From DSSM01 sp964484125 (lineage in GTDB: Bacteria; Bacteroidota; Ignavibacteria; Tepidaquicellales; Tepidaquicellaceae): a stretch of DNA of 64,000 bases. Within the stretch, counting starts at the first letter, position 1, and each line of letters begins with the position of its first letter. The stretch is from the NCBI GenBank assembly GCA_964484125.1, contig CAZAEK010000004.1, positions 1 through 64,000 of the forward strand, read 5' to 3'. The notes below the pieces were generated by a model. The model did no database searches and was not told the DNA's origin. It saw nothing but the letters and a program-made list of their open reading frames with translations. Shown here piece by piece: positions 18,351 to 28,039 of the stretch. Made by a program: the position numbers and the translations under genes.

Positions 18351-19730
18351 TTGTCAAGGACAAAAGAATTAATATTATTGTTACTTTCTGATCTATTTGC
18401 TATCAATATATCCTGGTTTGTATATTATTATATACGGATAGATACAGGATGGATTATTTATGCAAACAATCCTGCATTTTTTGCTCCGATGATTACGATT
18501 TATTTTTTTTGGTTAATAATTTTTTTGTTTTCAGATTTATATCAACAATGGTTTCTCAGACCAAGGTTCGAAGAATTTCTTAAGATTCTTAAGTCGGTTT
18601 CTTTAGGATGCATTATTTTGTTCTTTTTAATATTTATTGATGATACACTCAGAGATGCAAAAGCAATATCAAGATTTCTTATTTTGATATATTGGGGATT
18701 ATTAATTTTTACTGTTGCATTGGGTAGGGTAATTATAAGAGGTTTTCAAATCAGACTGTTGAAGAAAGGATTTGGATTGCGGAATACTTTGATAGTCGGT
18801 ACAGGTAAAAAGGCGCTTGAACTAAAAGAATCTCTTGATAATAATCCCCATCACGGATATAAAGTAATTGGATTAATAGGTATTGATGAAAATAAATCAG
18901 CAGAAAATGAAATTGGTAAATTAAATAAAATATTAGAAATTATATCATTATATAAAATTTCCGATGTTATAATTGCAACAGAGCCGGAACAAAAAGATGT
19001 AATTCAGGTAATGATTAGTAAATGTTCTGAAATAAATCTGAGATTAAAGATTATGCCAGATTTGTATGAAATAGTAGGTGGTATGGCACGTACATATCAG
19101 TTGCATGGGATACCACTAATAGATTTGATGCCAGAAGTAATGACATATAGATTTCAGTTGATAAAAAGAGTATTTGATATTGTATTTTCATTGATTGTAC
19201 TAATAACATTATTCCCATTTTTATTAATAATTGCTATTATAATCAAATTAACTTCAAAAGGTAAAGTAATTTACAAGCAAACCCGAATAGGTAAAGACGG
19301 GAAAGAATTCGTTTTATATAAGTTCAGGACAATGTATGAAAATTCCGAGAAATCAGGTCCTGTATGGGTATCTGAAAATGATAAAAGAATTACTGGATTT
19401 GGGAAGTTTTTGAGAAGAACCCGTTTAGATGAAATTCCGCAGTTTATAAATGTTCTAAAAAATGAAATGAGTGTTGTAGGACCAAGACCTGAACGTCCAT
19501 ATTTTGTAAATGAACTCCGAAAGGAAATAGAATATTACAACAGGCGATTAAGGGTTAAACCCGGAATTACAGGTTGGGCACAGATCCATCTTGCTTCTGA
19601 TACGAGTTATGAAGATGTAAAGAACAAATTAAAATATGACTTTTATTATATAGAAAATGTAAGTATTACTTTAGACTTAAAAATATTAATAAATACATTA
19701 ATTACAGTTTTTTTATTTAAAGGTAGATGA
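18351..19730 (+). CDS. Polyprenyl-phosphate sugar-1-phosphate transferase (WbaP/WcaJ type)
   Basis: Initiating phosphoglycosyltransferase of 459 residues that puts the first sugar-1-phosphate onto undecaprenyl phosphate. The N-terminal part has about four to five membrane helices, followed by a Rossmann-like domain (LIVGTGKKALEL, about 146-157). The catalytic domain begins at KRVFDIVFSLIV, with 'GKEFVLYKFRTMYEN', RRTRLDEIPQF carrying the catalytic Asp-Glu pair, 'SVVGPRPERP' and 'KPGITGWAQIH'. The start is TTG. It overlaps the following gene by 4 bases. This enzyme defines the start of repeat-unit assembly for the locus. Confidence 0.88.
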   Translation: MSRTKELILLLLSDLFAINISWFVYYYIRIDTGWIIYANNPAFFAPMITIYFFWLIIFLFSDLYQQWFLRPRFEEFLKILKSVSLGCIILFFLIFIDDTLRDAKAISRFLILIYWGLLIFTVALGRVIIRGFQIRLLKKGFGLRNTLIVGTGKKALELKESLDNNPHHGYKVIGLIGIDENKSAENEIGKLNKILEIISLYKISDVIIATEPEQKDVIQVMISKCSEINLRLKIMPDLYEIVGGMARTYQLHGIPLIDLMPEVMTYRFQLIKRVFDIVFSLIVLITLFPFLLIIAIIIKLTSKGKVIYKQTRIGKDGKEFVLYKFRTMYENSEKSGPVWVSENDKRITGFGKFLRRTRLDEIPQFINVLKNEMSVVGPRPERPYFVNELRKEIEYYNRRLRVKPGITGWAQIHLASDTSYEDVKNKLKYDFYYIENVSITLDLKILINTLITVFLFKGR

Positions 19731-20455
19731 TGCATAGAAAAATATTAGTGATAATACCTACATATAATGAATCTGATAATATACTTAAAATTATACCGGA
19801 AGTGATTCAAAACACCGACGAATTTGACAATTATCAGGTTTTAGTCGTAGATGATAACTCACCTGATGGAACAGCAAAACTTGTCAAGGAATATAATCAT
19901 GATTCGGTTTTTCTGATTGAGAGGGAAGGGAAGCTTGGATTAGGAACGGCTTATGTTACAGGTTTCAAGTATGCAATTGAAAATAATTTTGACCTGGTTT
20001 TTGAAATGGATGCCGATTTTTCACACGACCCAAAGTACCTTAGGAATTTCGTAAGAGAAATTGATAAAGGTTATGACTTAGTTGTAGGTTCAAGATATAT
20101 TAACGGTGTATCAGTTGTTAACTGGCCAATTAGCAGGTTATTTCTGAGTTATTTTGCAAATATATACACACGCATAGTTACCGGACTTAAAGTAATGGAT
20201 GCTACCGCAGGGTTTATGTGTTACAGGGTTGATGCACTTAAAAAAATAAATCTTGATAATATAAAATCCAATGGTTATTCATTTCAGATTGAGATGAAAT
20301 ATAAAATATTTAAAAAGGGTTTGAAAATTTCTGAGATTCCGATTTTATTTATTGAAAGAAGGGCAGGAGTATCGAAGATGTCAAAAAAGGTTGTTTATGA
20401 AGCAACTTTTATGGTCTGGCTTTTAAAAATCAGGGCAATATTTAACACGTTGTGA
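19727..20455 (+). CDS. Polyprenol-phosphate mannose synthase-like GT2 (Dpm1 type)
   Basis: GT2 enzyme of 242 residues resembling dolichol/polyprenol-phosphate mannosyltransferases. Motifs are VIIPTYNESDNI, VVDDNSPDGT, 'FEMDADFSHDPKYL' (metal-binding DAD), 'VVGSRYINGVSVVNWP' and 'DATAGFMCYR'. There is no C-terminal membrane domain, as in Dpm1. It would make a lipid-linked sugar donor for a GT-C enzyme; the GT-C-like protein at 26262-27701 is a possible user. The start ATG overlaps the upstream stop (ATGA), and a second in-frame ATG follows directly. Confidence 0.85.
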   Translation: MMHRKILVIIPTYNESDNILKIIPEVIQNTDEFDNYQVLVVDDNSPDGTAKLVKEYNHDSVFLIEREGKLGLGTAYVTGFKYAIENNFDLVFEMDADFSHDPKYLRNFVREIDKGYDLVVGSRYINGVSVVNWPISRLFLSYFANIYTRIVTGLKVMDATAGFMCYRVDALKKINLDNIKSNGYSFQIEMKYKIFKKGLKISEIPILFIERRAGVSKMSKKVVYEATFMVWLLKIRAIFNTL

Positions 20456-20459
20456 GAAT

Positions 20460-22397
20460 ATGGCAAAACTCTCAATAATAATAGTAAATTATAACGTAAA
20501 AGATATTGTTGACGGATGTATTGATTCGATATATAAATCCAATATTTCCGGATTAGAACTTGAAATCTTTTTTGTTGATAATCATTCATTAGATGGTAGT
20601 GCAGACTATATTGAGAGCAAGTATCCAAATGTAATTGTTATCAGGAACGAAAAAAACTTAGGATTTTCAAAGGCAAATAACATTGCATTAAAAAGAGTAA
20701 CCGGTGATTATTTACTTTTACTAAATCCTGATACAATAATATCTGAGGGTACTTTTGATAAATTAATAAAATTTGTTGAAAGCAAACCTGATATTGGGGC
20801 TGTTACAACAAAACTAATCAGAGCAAACGGAGAGCTTGATCTGGCATGCAGGAGAAGCTTTCCTTCACTTGCTGTTACTCTTCCAAGAATAATAGGATTG
20901 TCGAAAATATTTCCAAAAGTGAAATTATTCAGTAAATATAATCTGACTTATCTTTCCGAAGATGAAACATACGAAGTTGATGCAATATGTGGAGCATTTA
21001 TGTTTATGAGAACAGAGGTGTTTAAAAAAACAGGTTTTTTTGATGAGGATTATTTTATGTATGGGGAAGATTTAGATTATTGCTACAGAATAAAAAAACA
21101 GGGTTATAAAAATTATTATTATCACGAGGTATCTACCGTTCACCTCAAAGGGTTAAGTACAAGAAAAACAAATATCTCCTACGTAAATAATTTTTACGGT
21201 GCAATGTCAATTTTCGTTAAGAAAAATTTGCGGAGTTCAGGTTTTATCTTGTTATTCATATTGCAGTCTGGAATTTTTCTACGCTCGGCAATTTCTTATT
21301 TGAAAAGGATAATCATAAATTTATTTCTTCCTCTGATTGATATTAATCTGCTTTATTTCGCACTGATAGCTGCTGTAAAAATACGTTTTAATATATTTCC
21401 AAATAAAGGTTATCTATTTATAATTACAGTATATGTTCTAATCTGGTTGATACTTCTTGGCTTTTTCGGATTATATTCAAATAAACACAATCTCTCCTAC
21501 AAAAAGGCTTTCAATGCCATCGTAACCGGATTCTTTATAAATTCTTCAATAACATATTTCTTTAAAGATTATGCATATTCAAGAGAAGTGGTCCTTGTAT
21601 CAACTGTTATATCTCTGATATCGGTAGCTGGTTGGAGAGCAATTGCTTCTTTAATCTTTTTCTTCAAGAGTAAAAATATACTTTTGAATAAAATTAATTT
21701 ACTTGTTGTAGGGGACAAAATCCTTAACCAGAATATTGAAGAAAAGTTAGAAGCGAGATATAATATACTTTATTTCAAAGACGTAACAGAAGAACAAACT
21801 ATTCAGAACCTTGAAGAGGTTATTAAAATTAATAATATCAAAGAAGTTATATTCTCCGATGAAAAATATTCAAATGAACAGATTTTAGGTCTTATGACAA
21901 CATTGAAGGGCAAAAATATCGGGTTTAAAATAATACCGACTGGTAAAGATTTAATACTATCAAAACTTTATTCAGGGATTGATAATATATCTTTAATTGA
22001 TATAGAATATAATATTAATAATAAAATTAATGTGTTTTTTAAAAGAGTTTTTGATATTATATTATCAATTATTATACTAATTACTGTATATCCATTTGTT
22101 TTTATTATAAGTAAATTTACAAACAAAGGAATAAAGAAGGAAATAAGTAAAATCCTTGACGTTCCTTCGGTATTGACAGGTAAGTATAGTTTTGTTGGGA
22201 TTCCTGTATGGTATGATTTTGAGCTAGCAAAAAATCTTGGGAAACCCGGGTTGACAGGATTAATACAGTTATATCATCATGAAGGTATGACTAAAGATGA
22301 GATGGAAACTTACAATATATATTACGCAAAAAATCAAAGTATATTGTTAGATATTGAAATATTAATGAAAACAGTATTTTTCTCTTTAAGGAAATAA
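20460..22397 (+). CDS. GT2 glycosyltransferase fused to a degenerate sugar-phosphate transferase
   Basis: Two-part protein of 645 residues. Residues 1-255 are a rhamnosyltransferase-like GT2 (LSIIIVNYNVKD, FFVDNHSLDG, LLLNPDTII, 'DEDYFMYGEDLDYC'). About 265-415 hold several membrane helices, then a Rossmann-like segment (INLLVVGDK, about 415). The C-terminal 125 residues resemble the phosphoglycosyltransferase domain of the gene at 18351 (KRVFDIILSIII, SFVGIPVWYD, 'GKPGLTGLIQLY'), but the stretch with K.RTM and the Asp-Glu-Pro catalytic motif is missing. The second half therefore looks catalytically dead and may be a membrane scaffold or regulator. No frameshift is needed to read it. Confidence 0.78.
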   Translation: MAKLSIIIVNYNVKDIVDGCIDSIYKSNISGLELEIFFVDNHSLDGSADYIESKYPNVIVIRNEKNLGFSKANNIALKRVTGDYLLLLNPDTIISEGTFDKLIKFVESKPDIGAVTTKLIRANGELDLACRRSFPSLAVTLPRIIGLSKIFPKVKLFSKYNLTYLSEDETYEVDAICGAFMFMRTEVFKKTGFFDEDYFMYGEDLDYCYRIKKQGYKNYYYHEVSTVHLKGLSTRKTNISYVNNFYGAMSIFVKKNLRSSGFILLFILQSGIFLRSAISYLKRIIINLFLPLIDINLLYFALIAAVKIRFNIFPNKGYLFIITVYVLIWLILLGFFGLYSNKHNLSYKKAFNAIVTGFFINSSITYFFKDYAYSREVVLVSTVISLISVAGWRAIASLIFFFKSKNILLNKINLLVVGDKILNQNIEEKLEARYNILYFKDVTEEQTIQNLEEVIKINNIKEVIFSDEKYSNEQILGLMTTLKGKNIGFKIIPTGKDLILSKLYSGIDNISLIDIEYNINNKINVFFKRVFDIILSIIILITVYPFVFIISKFTNKGIKKEISKILDVPSVLTGKYSFVGIPVWYDFELAKNLGKPGLTGLIQLYHHEGMTKDEMETYNIYYAKNQSILLDIEILMKTVFFSLRK

Positions 22398-22420
22398 TTA
22401 AAAATTAAAATATTAAAAAA

Positions 22421-23362
22421 ATGATATTAGAATTCGAAAAACCATTAATTGAGCTGGAAACAAAAATAGAAGAGATGCGGAAAATGGCTGATAGTCTTGA
22501 TATTTCCACAGAGATCAATAAACTTGAACTCAAAGTTAATGAACTAAGAAAACAGATTTTTGAAAATCTTACTCCATGGCAAATAGTTCAGCTTGCAAGA
22601 CATCCGCAAAGACCTTATTCATTGGATTACATTTATTTAATGACAGAGAATTTTGTTGAACTTCACGGAGACAGGTCTTATGGAGACGATAAAGCATTAG
22701 TCGGAGGGTTTGCAAAACTTGGTGACAGATCTGTTATGATTATAGGGCAGCAAAAAGGAAGAGATACAAAATCAAATTTATATAGAAATTTTGGTATGAT
22801 GAATCCTGAAGGATACAGGAAAGCACTAAGATTGATGAAACTTGCTGAGAAATTCAATAAACCTATTATTACATTACTTGATACTCCCGGAGCATTCCCG
22901 GGTATTGAAGCTGAACAAAGAGGTCAGGCAGAAGCTATTGCGAGGAATATACTTGAAATGTCACGTTTAAAGGTACCTGTTATAGTTGCTATAATTGGTG
23001 AAGGTGCTTCTGGTGGTGCATTAGGGATTGGAGTAGGTGATAGAATCTTAATGTTAAAATATTGCTGGTATTCAGTTATTTCTCCTGAATCATGCTCATC
23101 AATTTTATGGAGAAGCTGGGACTTTAAAGAACAAGCGGCAGAAAATTTAAAACTTACTGCAAATGATTTACTGAAACTTGGAATAATAGACAGAATAATT
23201 GAAGAACCGATGGGTGGTGCTCACAGAAATCACAATGAAGCAGCAAATTATCTTAAAACAGCACTGATTGAAGAACTTGATGCAATGAGTAAGGTAAAAA
23301 AAGACAAGCTATTGGAAAACAGGATACAAAAGTTTCAAAAGATGGGATTCTGGAAAGATTAA
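22421..23362 (+). CDS. accA: Acetyl-CoA carboxylase carboxyltransferase subunit alpha
   Basis: Alpha subunit of the carboxyltransferase that makes malonyl-CoA for fatty acid synthesis. The 313 residues match the usual size. An N-terminal helical region (1-60) is followed by the crotonase-like domain with 'RHPQRPYSLDYI', 'GQQKGRDTK', 'RNFGMMNPEGYRKALRLM', 'LLDTPGAFPGIEAE' and 'IGEGASGGALGIG'. It starts at ATG without a visible Shine-Dalgarno sequence. The partner accD is not in this window. murA follows after 13 bases. Confidence 0.93.
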   Translation: MILEFEKPLIELETKIEEMRKMADSLDISTEINKLELKVNELRKQIFENLTPWQIVQLARHPQRPYSLDYIYLMTENFVELHGDRSYGDDKALVGGFAKLGDRSVMIIGQQKGRDTKSNLYRNFGMMNPEGYRKALRLMKLAEKFNKPIITLLDTPGAFPGIEAEQRGQAEAIARNILEMSRLKVPVIVAIIGEGASGGALGIGVGDRILMLKYCWYSVISPESCSSILWRSWDFKEQAAENLKLTANDLLKLGIIDRIIEEPMGGAHRNHNEAANYLKTALIEELDAMSKVKKDKLLENRIQKFQKMGFWKD

Positions 23363-23375
23363 ATTAATAAAGTAA

Positions 23376-24689
23376 TTGATAGAAGATAAAGATACTAAAT
23401 TATTAATAAATGGTGGAATACCTTTAGCCGGCAGTGTAAAGATATCCGGTGCAAAGAATTCAGCGACAAAGCTACTTGTAGCTTCTTTATTAACAGAAGA
23501 AGAATGTACATTTATAAACTCCCCCAATAAAATAAGAGATCTGCAGGTAACTCTTGAGATTATAAAATCCTTTGGCAGTGAGACAGATATAAACGGAGAT
23601 AAATTAGTAGTAAAGAACAGTCAATTAAAAAATAATGTAATTGACGAATATTTAGGTAATTTAACAAGAATTGCAATATTAATGGCGGGCCCCCTGCTTC
23701 ACAGAACAGGAAGGGCGGAAATCCCGATACCGGGCGGATGCAAGATAGGGTCAAGACCAGTAAATTATCATCTCGAAGCCTTAAAAAAGCTCGGCTGCAG
23801 GGTTGAAATAAATGATTGTTATTATAAACTTGTTGCAGATGAATTAAATGGAGCCAATATAAATTTAGAATATCCAAGTGTCGGTGCTACAGAGAATATT
23901 TTGCTGGCGGCAACATTAGCAAGGGGCAGAACAGTTATATCAAATGCAGCAATTGAGCCAGAAATAATAGATTTAATTAAGTTCCTGCAGAAAATGGGAG
24001 CTATAATTGAAATAAATACAGACAGAAGAATTATAATTGAAGGAGTAGATAAATTACATGGTGCAAATCACAAAGTCATATCTGACAGAAATGAAGCAGT
24101 TTCTTTCGCTTGTGCGGCAATAGCATCTAAAGGCGATGTTACAATAGAAGGTGCAAATCAGGATGATTTAATTACTTTTCTTAATACAATAAGAAAAGTA
24201 GGAGGAGGATTTGAAGTTCTTGAAAACGGAATAAGGTTTTTTTACAAAGGGAAATTACATTCAATTGCAATAGAGACAAATGTACATCCGGGTTTTATGA
24301 CAGATTGGCAACAGCCATTTGTGATTATGATGACACAGGCAGAGGGAATAACAATTGTGCACGAAACAGTATATGAAAAAAGATTTGGATATGTAAGCGA
24401 GTTAAAGAAAATGGGTGCAGAAATTGAGTTATATAATACTTGTTTAGGTGGTTTACAATGCAGATTTGCTAACCGTGATTATTTCCACAGTGCAGTAATA
24501 AAGGGACCAACTAATTTATATTCGACAGAAATTAATATACCTGATTTAAGGGCAGGATTTTCATATCTGATAGCAGGTGCTATAGCTAAAGGGGAAACAA
24601 TAGTAAACGGAGCAGTATATATTGACAGAGGTTACGAAGATATTGATAAAAAGCTTAAAAAAATTGGCTGTAATATTAAAAGGATTTAA
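23376..24689 (+). CDS. murA: UDP-N-acetylglucosamine 1-carboxyvinyltransferase
   Basis: First committed enzyme of peptidoglycan precursor synthesis, adding enolpyruvate to UDP-GlcNAc. The 437 residues form the EPSP-synthase fold. K27-N28 (SGAKNS) are the conserved N-terminal pair. The catalytic-loop Cys is C122 (PIPGGCKIGSRPV), so the fosfomycin-target Cys is present rather than the Asp variant. The C-terminal catalytic Asp lies in FMTDWQQPF. The start is TTG, with coding sequence beginning 'MIEDKDTKLLINGG'. It sits between accA and a pccB-like gene. Confidence 0.93.
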   Translation: MIEDKDTKLLINGGIPLAGSVKISGAKNSATKLLVASLLTEEECTFINSPNKIRDLQVTLEIIKSFGSETDINGDKLVVKNSQLKNNVIDEYLGNLTRIAILMAGPLLHRTGRAEIPIPGGCKIGSRPVNYHLEALKKLGCRVEINDCYYKLVADELNGANINLEYPSVGATENILLAATLARGRTVISNAAIEPEIIDLIKFLQKMGAIIEINTDRRIIIEGVDKLHGANHKVISDRNEAVSFACAAIASKGDVTIEGANQDDLITFLNTIRKVGGGFEVLENGIRFFYKGKLHSIAIETNVHPGFMTDWQQPFVIMMTQAEGITIVHETVYEKRFGYVSELKKMGAEIELYNTCLGGLQCRFANRDYFHSAVIKGPTNLYSTEINIPDLRAGFSYLIAGAIAKGETIVNGAVYIDRGYEDIDKKLKKIGCNIKRI

Positions 24690-24697
24690 AAAATTTT

Positions 24698-26257
24698 ATG
24701 GAGAAGAAAAAATCTAAACTCGAAGAGCTTAAGGATATAAGAAATGAAGCTCTAAAGGGAGGCGGGGAGAAGCGAATCGAATCACAGCATAAAAGAGGAA
24801 AATTCACAGCAAGAGAACGTATTGATTTGTTGCTTGATAAAGGTACTTTTGAGGAAATGGATATATTTGTAAGGCATCAATCTTCGGACTTTGGCCTGGA
24901 TAAACAAAGATATTATACAGATGGTGTGGTAACAGGTACAGGGAAAATTTTCGGTAGATCTGTGTGTGTATTTTCACAGGATTTTACAATACTCGGTGGT
25001 TCACTTGCAGAGTATCATGCAAAGAAAATATGTAAGATTATGGATCTTGCACTTAAAAACGGAATCCCTGTAATAGGAATAAATGATAGTGGTGGAGCAA
25101 GAATACAGGAAGGGGTAGTTTCTTTAGGAGGATATGCCGATATATTCTTAAGGAATACTCTCTCAAGTGGTGTCATCCCGCAGATATCTGCGATAGTTGG
25201 TCCATGTGCAGGAGGTGCAGTATATTCTCCGGCAATAACAGATTTTATATTTATGGTTGATAAAATTTCACATATGTTTATAACAGGACCAAATGTTATA
25301 AAAGCGGTAACTAATGAGGATGTTACTTTTGACGAACTTGGAGGTGCTTTAACTCATGCGACAAAGAGTGGAGTAAGCCATTTTACCAGTGAAAACGAAG
25401 TAGAATGTTTTAACAGTATAAGGCAACTTATTACATATTTACCCCAGAATAATATGGAAAATGCTCCGGTATATGAATATGACTTTAGTATGGATAAAGA
25501 AAAAGAAGAGTTAAACAGCATTGTTCCTGAGAATCCAAACAAGCCATATGATATGAAAGAGGTGATCAATAAAATTGTTGATGAAGGAAGTTTCTTTGAA
25601 GTGCATAAAGAATATGCTGAGAATATAATAGTTGGTTTTGCAAGGTTAGGAGGCAGGTCAATAGGTATAGTTGCGAATCAGCCACTGGTATTGGCAGGAG
25701 TATTGTGTCTAAATTCTTCTATAAAAGGTGCAAGGTTTGTAAGATTCTGTGATGCATTTAATATACCGTTATTAGTTCTTGAAGATGTACCCGGATTTCT
25801 ACCAGGGACAGATCAGGAATGGAGAGGAGTGATAAGGCATGGTGCAAAGCTTTTATATGCTTTTTGCGAGGCAACAGTCCCGAGAATAACTGTTATTATC
25901 CGTAAAGCATACGGCGGTGCATACGATGTAATGAATTCCAAACATGTACGTGGTGACATAAATCTCGCCTGGCCAACAGCTGAAATTGCAGTAATGGGAG
26001 CAAAAGGAGCGGCGGAAATTATTTTCAGAAAAGATATTGATTCAGCACCAGAAGAAGATAAAATAAAAGTCCTTAATGAAAAAGTTGATGAATTCAATGC
26101 TAAATTCCTTAATCCATATCTTGCTGCTGAAAGGGGATATATAGATGATATTATCGAACCAAAGGTTACAAGGAATAAGCTATTATATTATTTTGATTTA
26201 ATAAAGAATAAGGTAGATTTCAACCCGAGAAGAAAACACGGTAATATACCTTTATGA
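24698..26257 (+). CDS. Acyl-CoA carboxylase carboxyltransferase (propionyl-CoA type, beta)
   Basis: Biotin-dependent carboxyltransferase of 519 residues resembling propionyl-CoA carboxylase beta and methylmalonyl-CoA decarboxylase alpha. It has two crotonase-like halves. The first has 'GINDSGGARIQEGV' and 'GPCAGGAVYSPAITDF'; the second has 'EDVPGFLPGTDQEW' and 'RKAYGGAYDVMNSKH', which form the acyl-CoA and biotin pockets. The biotin carboxylase and carrier partners are not nearby. It starts at ATG 8 bases after murA. It would carboxylate propionyl-CoA or work in methylmalonyl-CoA metabolism; sequence alone does not fix the direction. Confidence 0.88.
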   Translation: MEKKKSKLEELKDIRNEALKGGGEKRIESQHKRGKFTARERIDLLLDKGTFEEMDIFVRHQSSDFGLDKQRYYTDGVVTGTGKIFGRSVCVFSQDFTILGGSLAEYHAKKICKIMDLALKNGIPVIGINDSGGARIQEGVVSLGGYADIFLRNTLSSGVIPQISAIVGPCAGGAVYSPAITDFIFMVDKISHMFITGPNVIKAVTNEDVTFDELGGALTHATKSGVSHFTSENEVECFNSIRQLITYLPQNNMENAPVYEYDFSMDKEKEELNSIVPENPNKPYDMKEVINKIVDEGSFFEVHKEYAENIIVGFARLGGRSIGIVANQPLVLAGVLCLNSSIKGARFVRFCDAFNIPLLVLEDVPGFLPGTDQEWRGVIRHGAKLLYAFCEATVPRITVIIRKAYGGAYDVMNSKHVRGDINLAWPTAEIAVMGAKGAAEIIFRKDIDSAPEEDKIKVLNEKVDEFNAKFLNPYLAAERGYIDDIIEPKVTRNKLLYYFDLIKNKVDFNPRRKHGNIPL

Positions 26258-26261
26258 GGAA

Positions 26262-27701
26262 ATGTCAGAGAAAAGAGTTCCGGGAAAATCATTTTTGGAT
26301 TTTTTTGTAATTTTTATAATATCATTTATCCCATCAATATTTTTTATTAAAACTGGATTTATTGGTGATGATTATTGCTGGATTTTTCAATCCAAAAATG
26401 CATTATCTGTGGGGAATATTTTTTTAACATTAACAGAGCCATCCCCTTACAGCTATTTCAGGCCTTTATCGTCATTTCTATTTACAGTTTATTATTATAT
26501 TGCCGGCAACAACGTTATCCTTTACAGAATCCTGATTCTACTTCTTCATTCAATCAATTCTGTATTGATTTACAAGATTATATTATATTTGGGATATCAA
26601 AGAAATATAGCATTAATTACTTCTGTCCTTTTTGGTGTCCTTGCTGTACATTCTGAAGTAATTGCAAGTATAAGTTGTTTTAATATTCTGGTTTCATCAA
26701 TTTATCTGTCTCTGATAATAATATTTTACATAAAAAATAAAAAAAGTTACGGATATATTATTTTGTCAGTTTTGATATTTATTTCGCTTTTTATAAGAGA
26801 GAGCAATCTTTTGATATTACCAATGCTTTTAGTAATATCAAATAAGCTTGGGAATAAAGATATAAAGAAACTATTTTTTTATTCAGGAATACCAATACTG
26901 ATATTTATGATTTTCAGATTTTTCTGGGAAATTGAATTAAAAGACCCGATTGTTTATGAAAGAACAGATGCTTTTTTTGAACACTTCAGTATTTTTAAAT
27001 TATTTTACACAATACCTCATTATATAATAAATACTTTAATCCCGGTTAAATTTTTATTGTCAATATTAGGAGAGGATATATTTGCATATTTAAAGAAATC
27101 GTTTGTTACACCTCAGAAAAATATTTTTACTTTTTTGATTTTAGTAACGATTGTTATTATTAGTTCTGTATTTGTTGTGTATTATTTTTATAAAAAAGCA
27201 GGTAAAGAAATATATTTCCCTTTAATTTTATTCATAAGTGGTTTAATAATTTATATTCCCTTGTATCATACAAGCGAAAGATTTATATATTATAATTCTT
27301 TTGCATTATGCCTTTTAATATCTGTTATATTCTCAAAAAGTAGAAAAGTTTTGTCAAAAATAATATTAGTTATTTTCATTGTGCTTCATATTGCCGGACT
27401 AACCTCAGGTGTGAGTCGCTGGCAAAGTGCTACTATTTATTTTTCAGATGTGCACGAAAAGTTAAATAAAGTATTAATAAATTATCCTGAAACCAGATAT
27501 GTAATGATAAAAGACTTCACAACCGGGTATCAGGGGGTTGAGATTATTGCTGATGAGAATTTAAACAAAGCATATTCATTGTTTTATCCGAATGAGAAGC
27601 CAAAGGAATTTAATATTGTTAAAGATACGGTTGGTATTTTGAAGAAAACTGATATTATCCTGGTTTACGATAAAAATGGGAAAAATTTCAAGGTTGAATG
27701 A
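26262..27701 (+). CDS. GT-C-like polytopic membrane protein (PMT/ArnT type)
   Basis: Membrane protein of 479 residues with about ten hydrophobic segments. The first extracytoplasmic loop has FIGDDYCWIF with the Asp-Asp expected in GT-C glycosyltransferases, followed by 'YFRPLSSFLFTVYYYIAG', a segment common in PMT-related proteins. Such enzymes transfer sugars from polyprenyl-phosphate donors on the outer face of the membrane, so the Dpm1-like enzyme at 19727 could supply the donor. The ATG follows a weak GAGGA only 4 bases after the carboxyltransferase stop. Function beyond the fold is not resolved. Confidence 0.65.
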   Translation: MSEKRVPGKSFLDFFVIFIISFIPSIFFIKTGFIGDDYCWIFQSKNALSVGNIFLTLTEPSPYSYFRPLSSFLFTVYYYIAGNNVILYRILILLLHSINSVLIYKIILYLGYQRNIALITSVLFGVLAVHSEVIASISCFNILVSSIYLSLIIIFYIKNKKSYGYIILSVLIFISLFIRESNLLILPMLLVISNKLGNKDIKKLFFYSGIPILIFMIFRFFWEIELKDPIVYERTDAFFEHFSIFKLFYTIPHYIINTLIPVKFLLSILGEDIFAYLKKSFVTPQKNIFTFLILVTIVIISSVFVVYYFYKKAGKEIYFPLILFISGLIIYIPLYHTSERFIYYNSFALCLLISVIFSKSRKVLSKIILVIFIVLHIAGLTSGVSRWQSATIYFSDVHEKLNKVLINYPETRYVMIKDFTTGYQGVEIIADENLNKAYSLFYPNEKPKEFNIVKDTVGILKKTDIILVYDKNGKNFKVE

Positions 27702-27760
27702 ATAATATTCAATGAATTGATTATAAAATGCTAAATTGTTATTTTTATATTTATTCTAAA

Positions 27761-28039
27761 ATGAAACAAGAGAATAAGTATAGTTCTTTAAAAAGATTTG
27801 TTCCCGGTAAAGATAGTATAAATTCATCCGGTTTCGTCAGATATTCAGGCATAGGAATTCAATTAGTTGCAGTAATACTGATTTTCTTATTTGCAGGAAT
27901 ATGGCTTGATGAAAAGTTAGGTACAAAATTCCTCTTTACGCTTGCATTCACGTTAATCGGATTTTTTGGAGGATTTTATAGTTTTTATCTTAAAATGAAA
28001 AATATATCTAACCCGGGGAAAAATGAAGTTGATGAATAA
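27761..28039 (+). CDS. atpZ: AtpZ-like small membrane protein of the ATP synthase operon
   Basis: Small protein with two membrane helices (SGIGIQLVAVILIFLFAG and 'FLFTLAFTLIGFFGGFYSFY') joined by a short loop 'IWLDEKLGT'. This is the layout of the F1F0-ATPase gene 1 (AtpZ) family, thought to aid ATP synthase assembly or Mg/Ca transport in some bacteria. I prefer ATG 27761, giving 92 residues, over ATG 27728, which would add an odd hydrophobic leader. Neither start has a clear Shine-Dalgarno sequence. It overlaps the next gene by 17 bases. Confidence 0.72.
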   Translation: MKQENKYSSLKRFVPGKDSINSSGFVRYSGIGIQLVAVILIFLFAGIWLDEKLGTKFLFTLAFTLIGFFGGFYSFYLKMKNISNPGKNEVDE

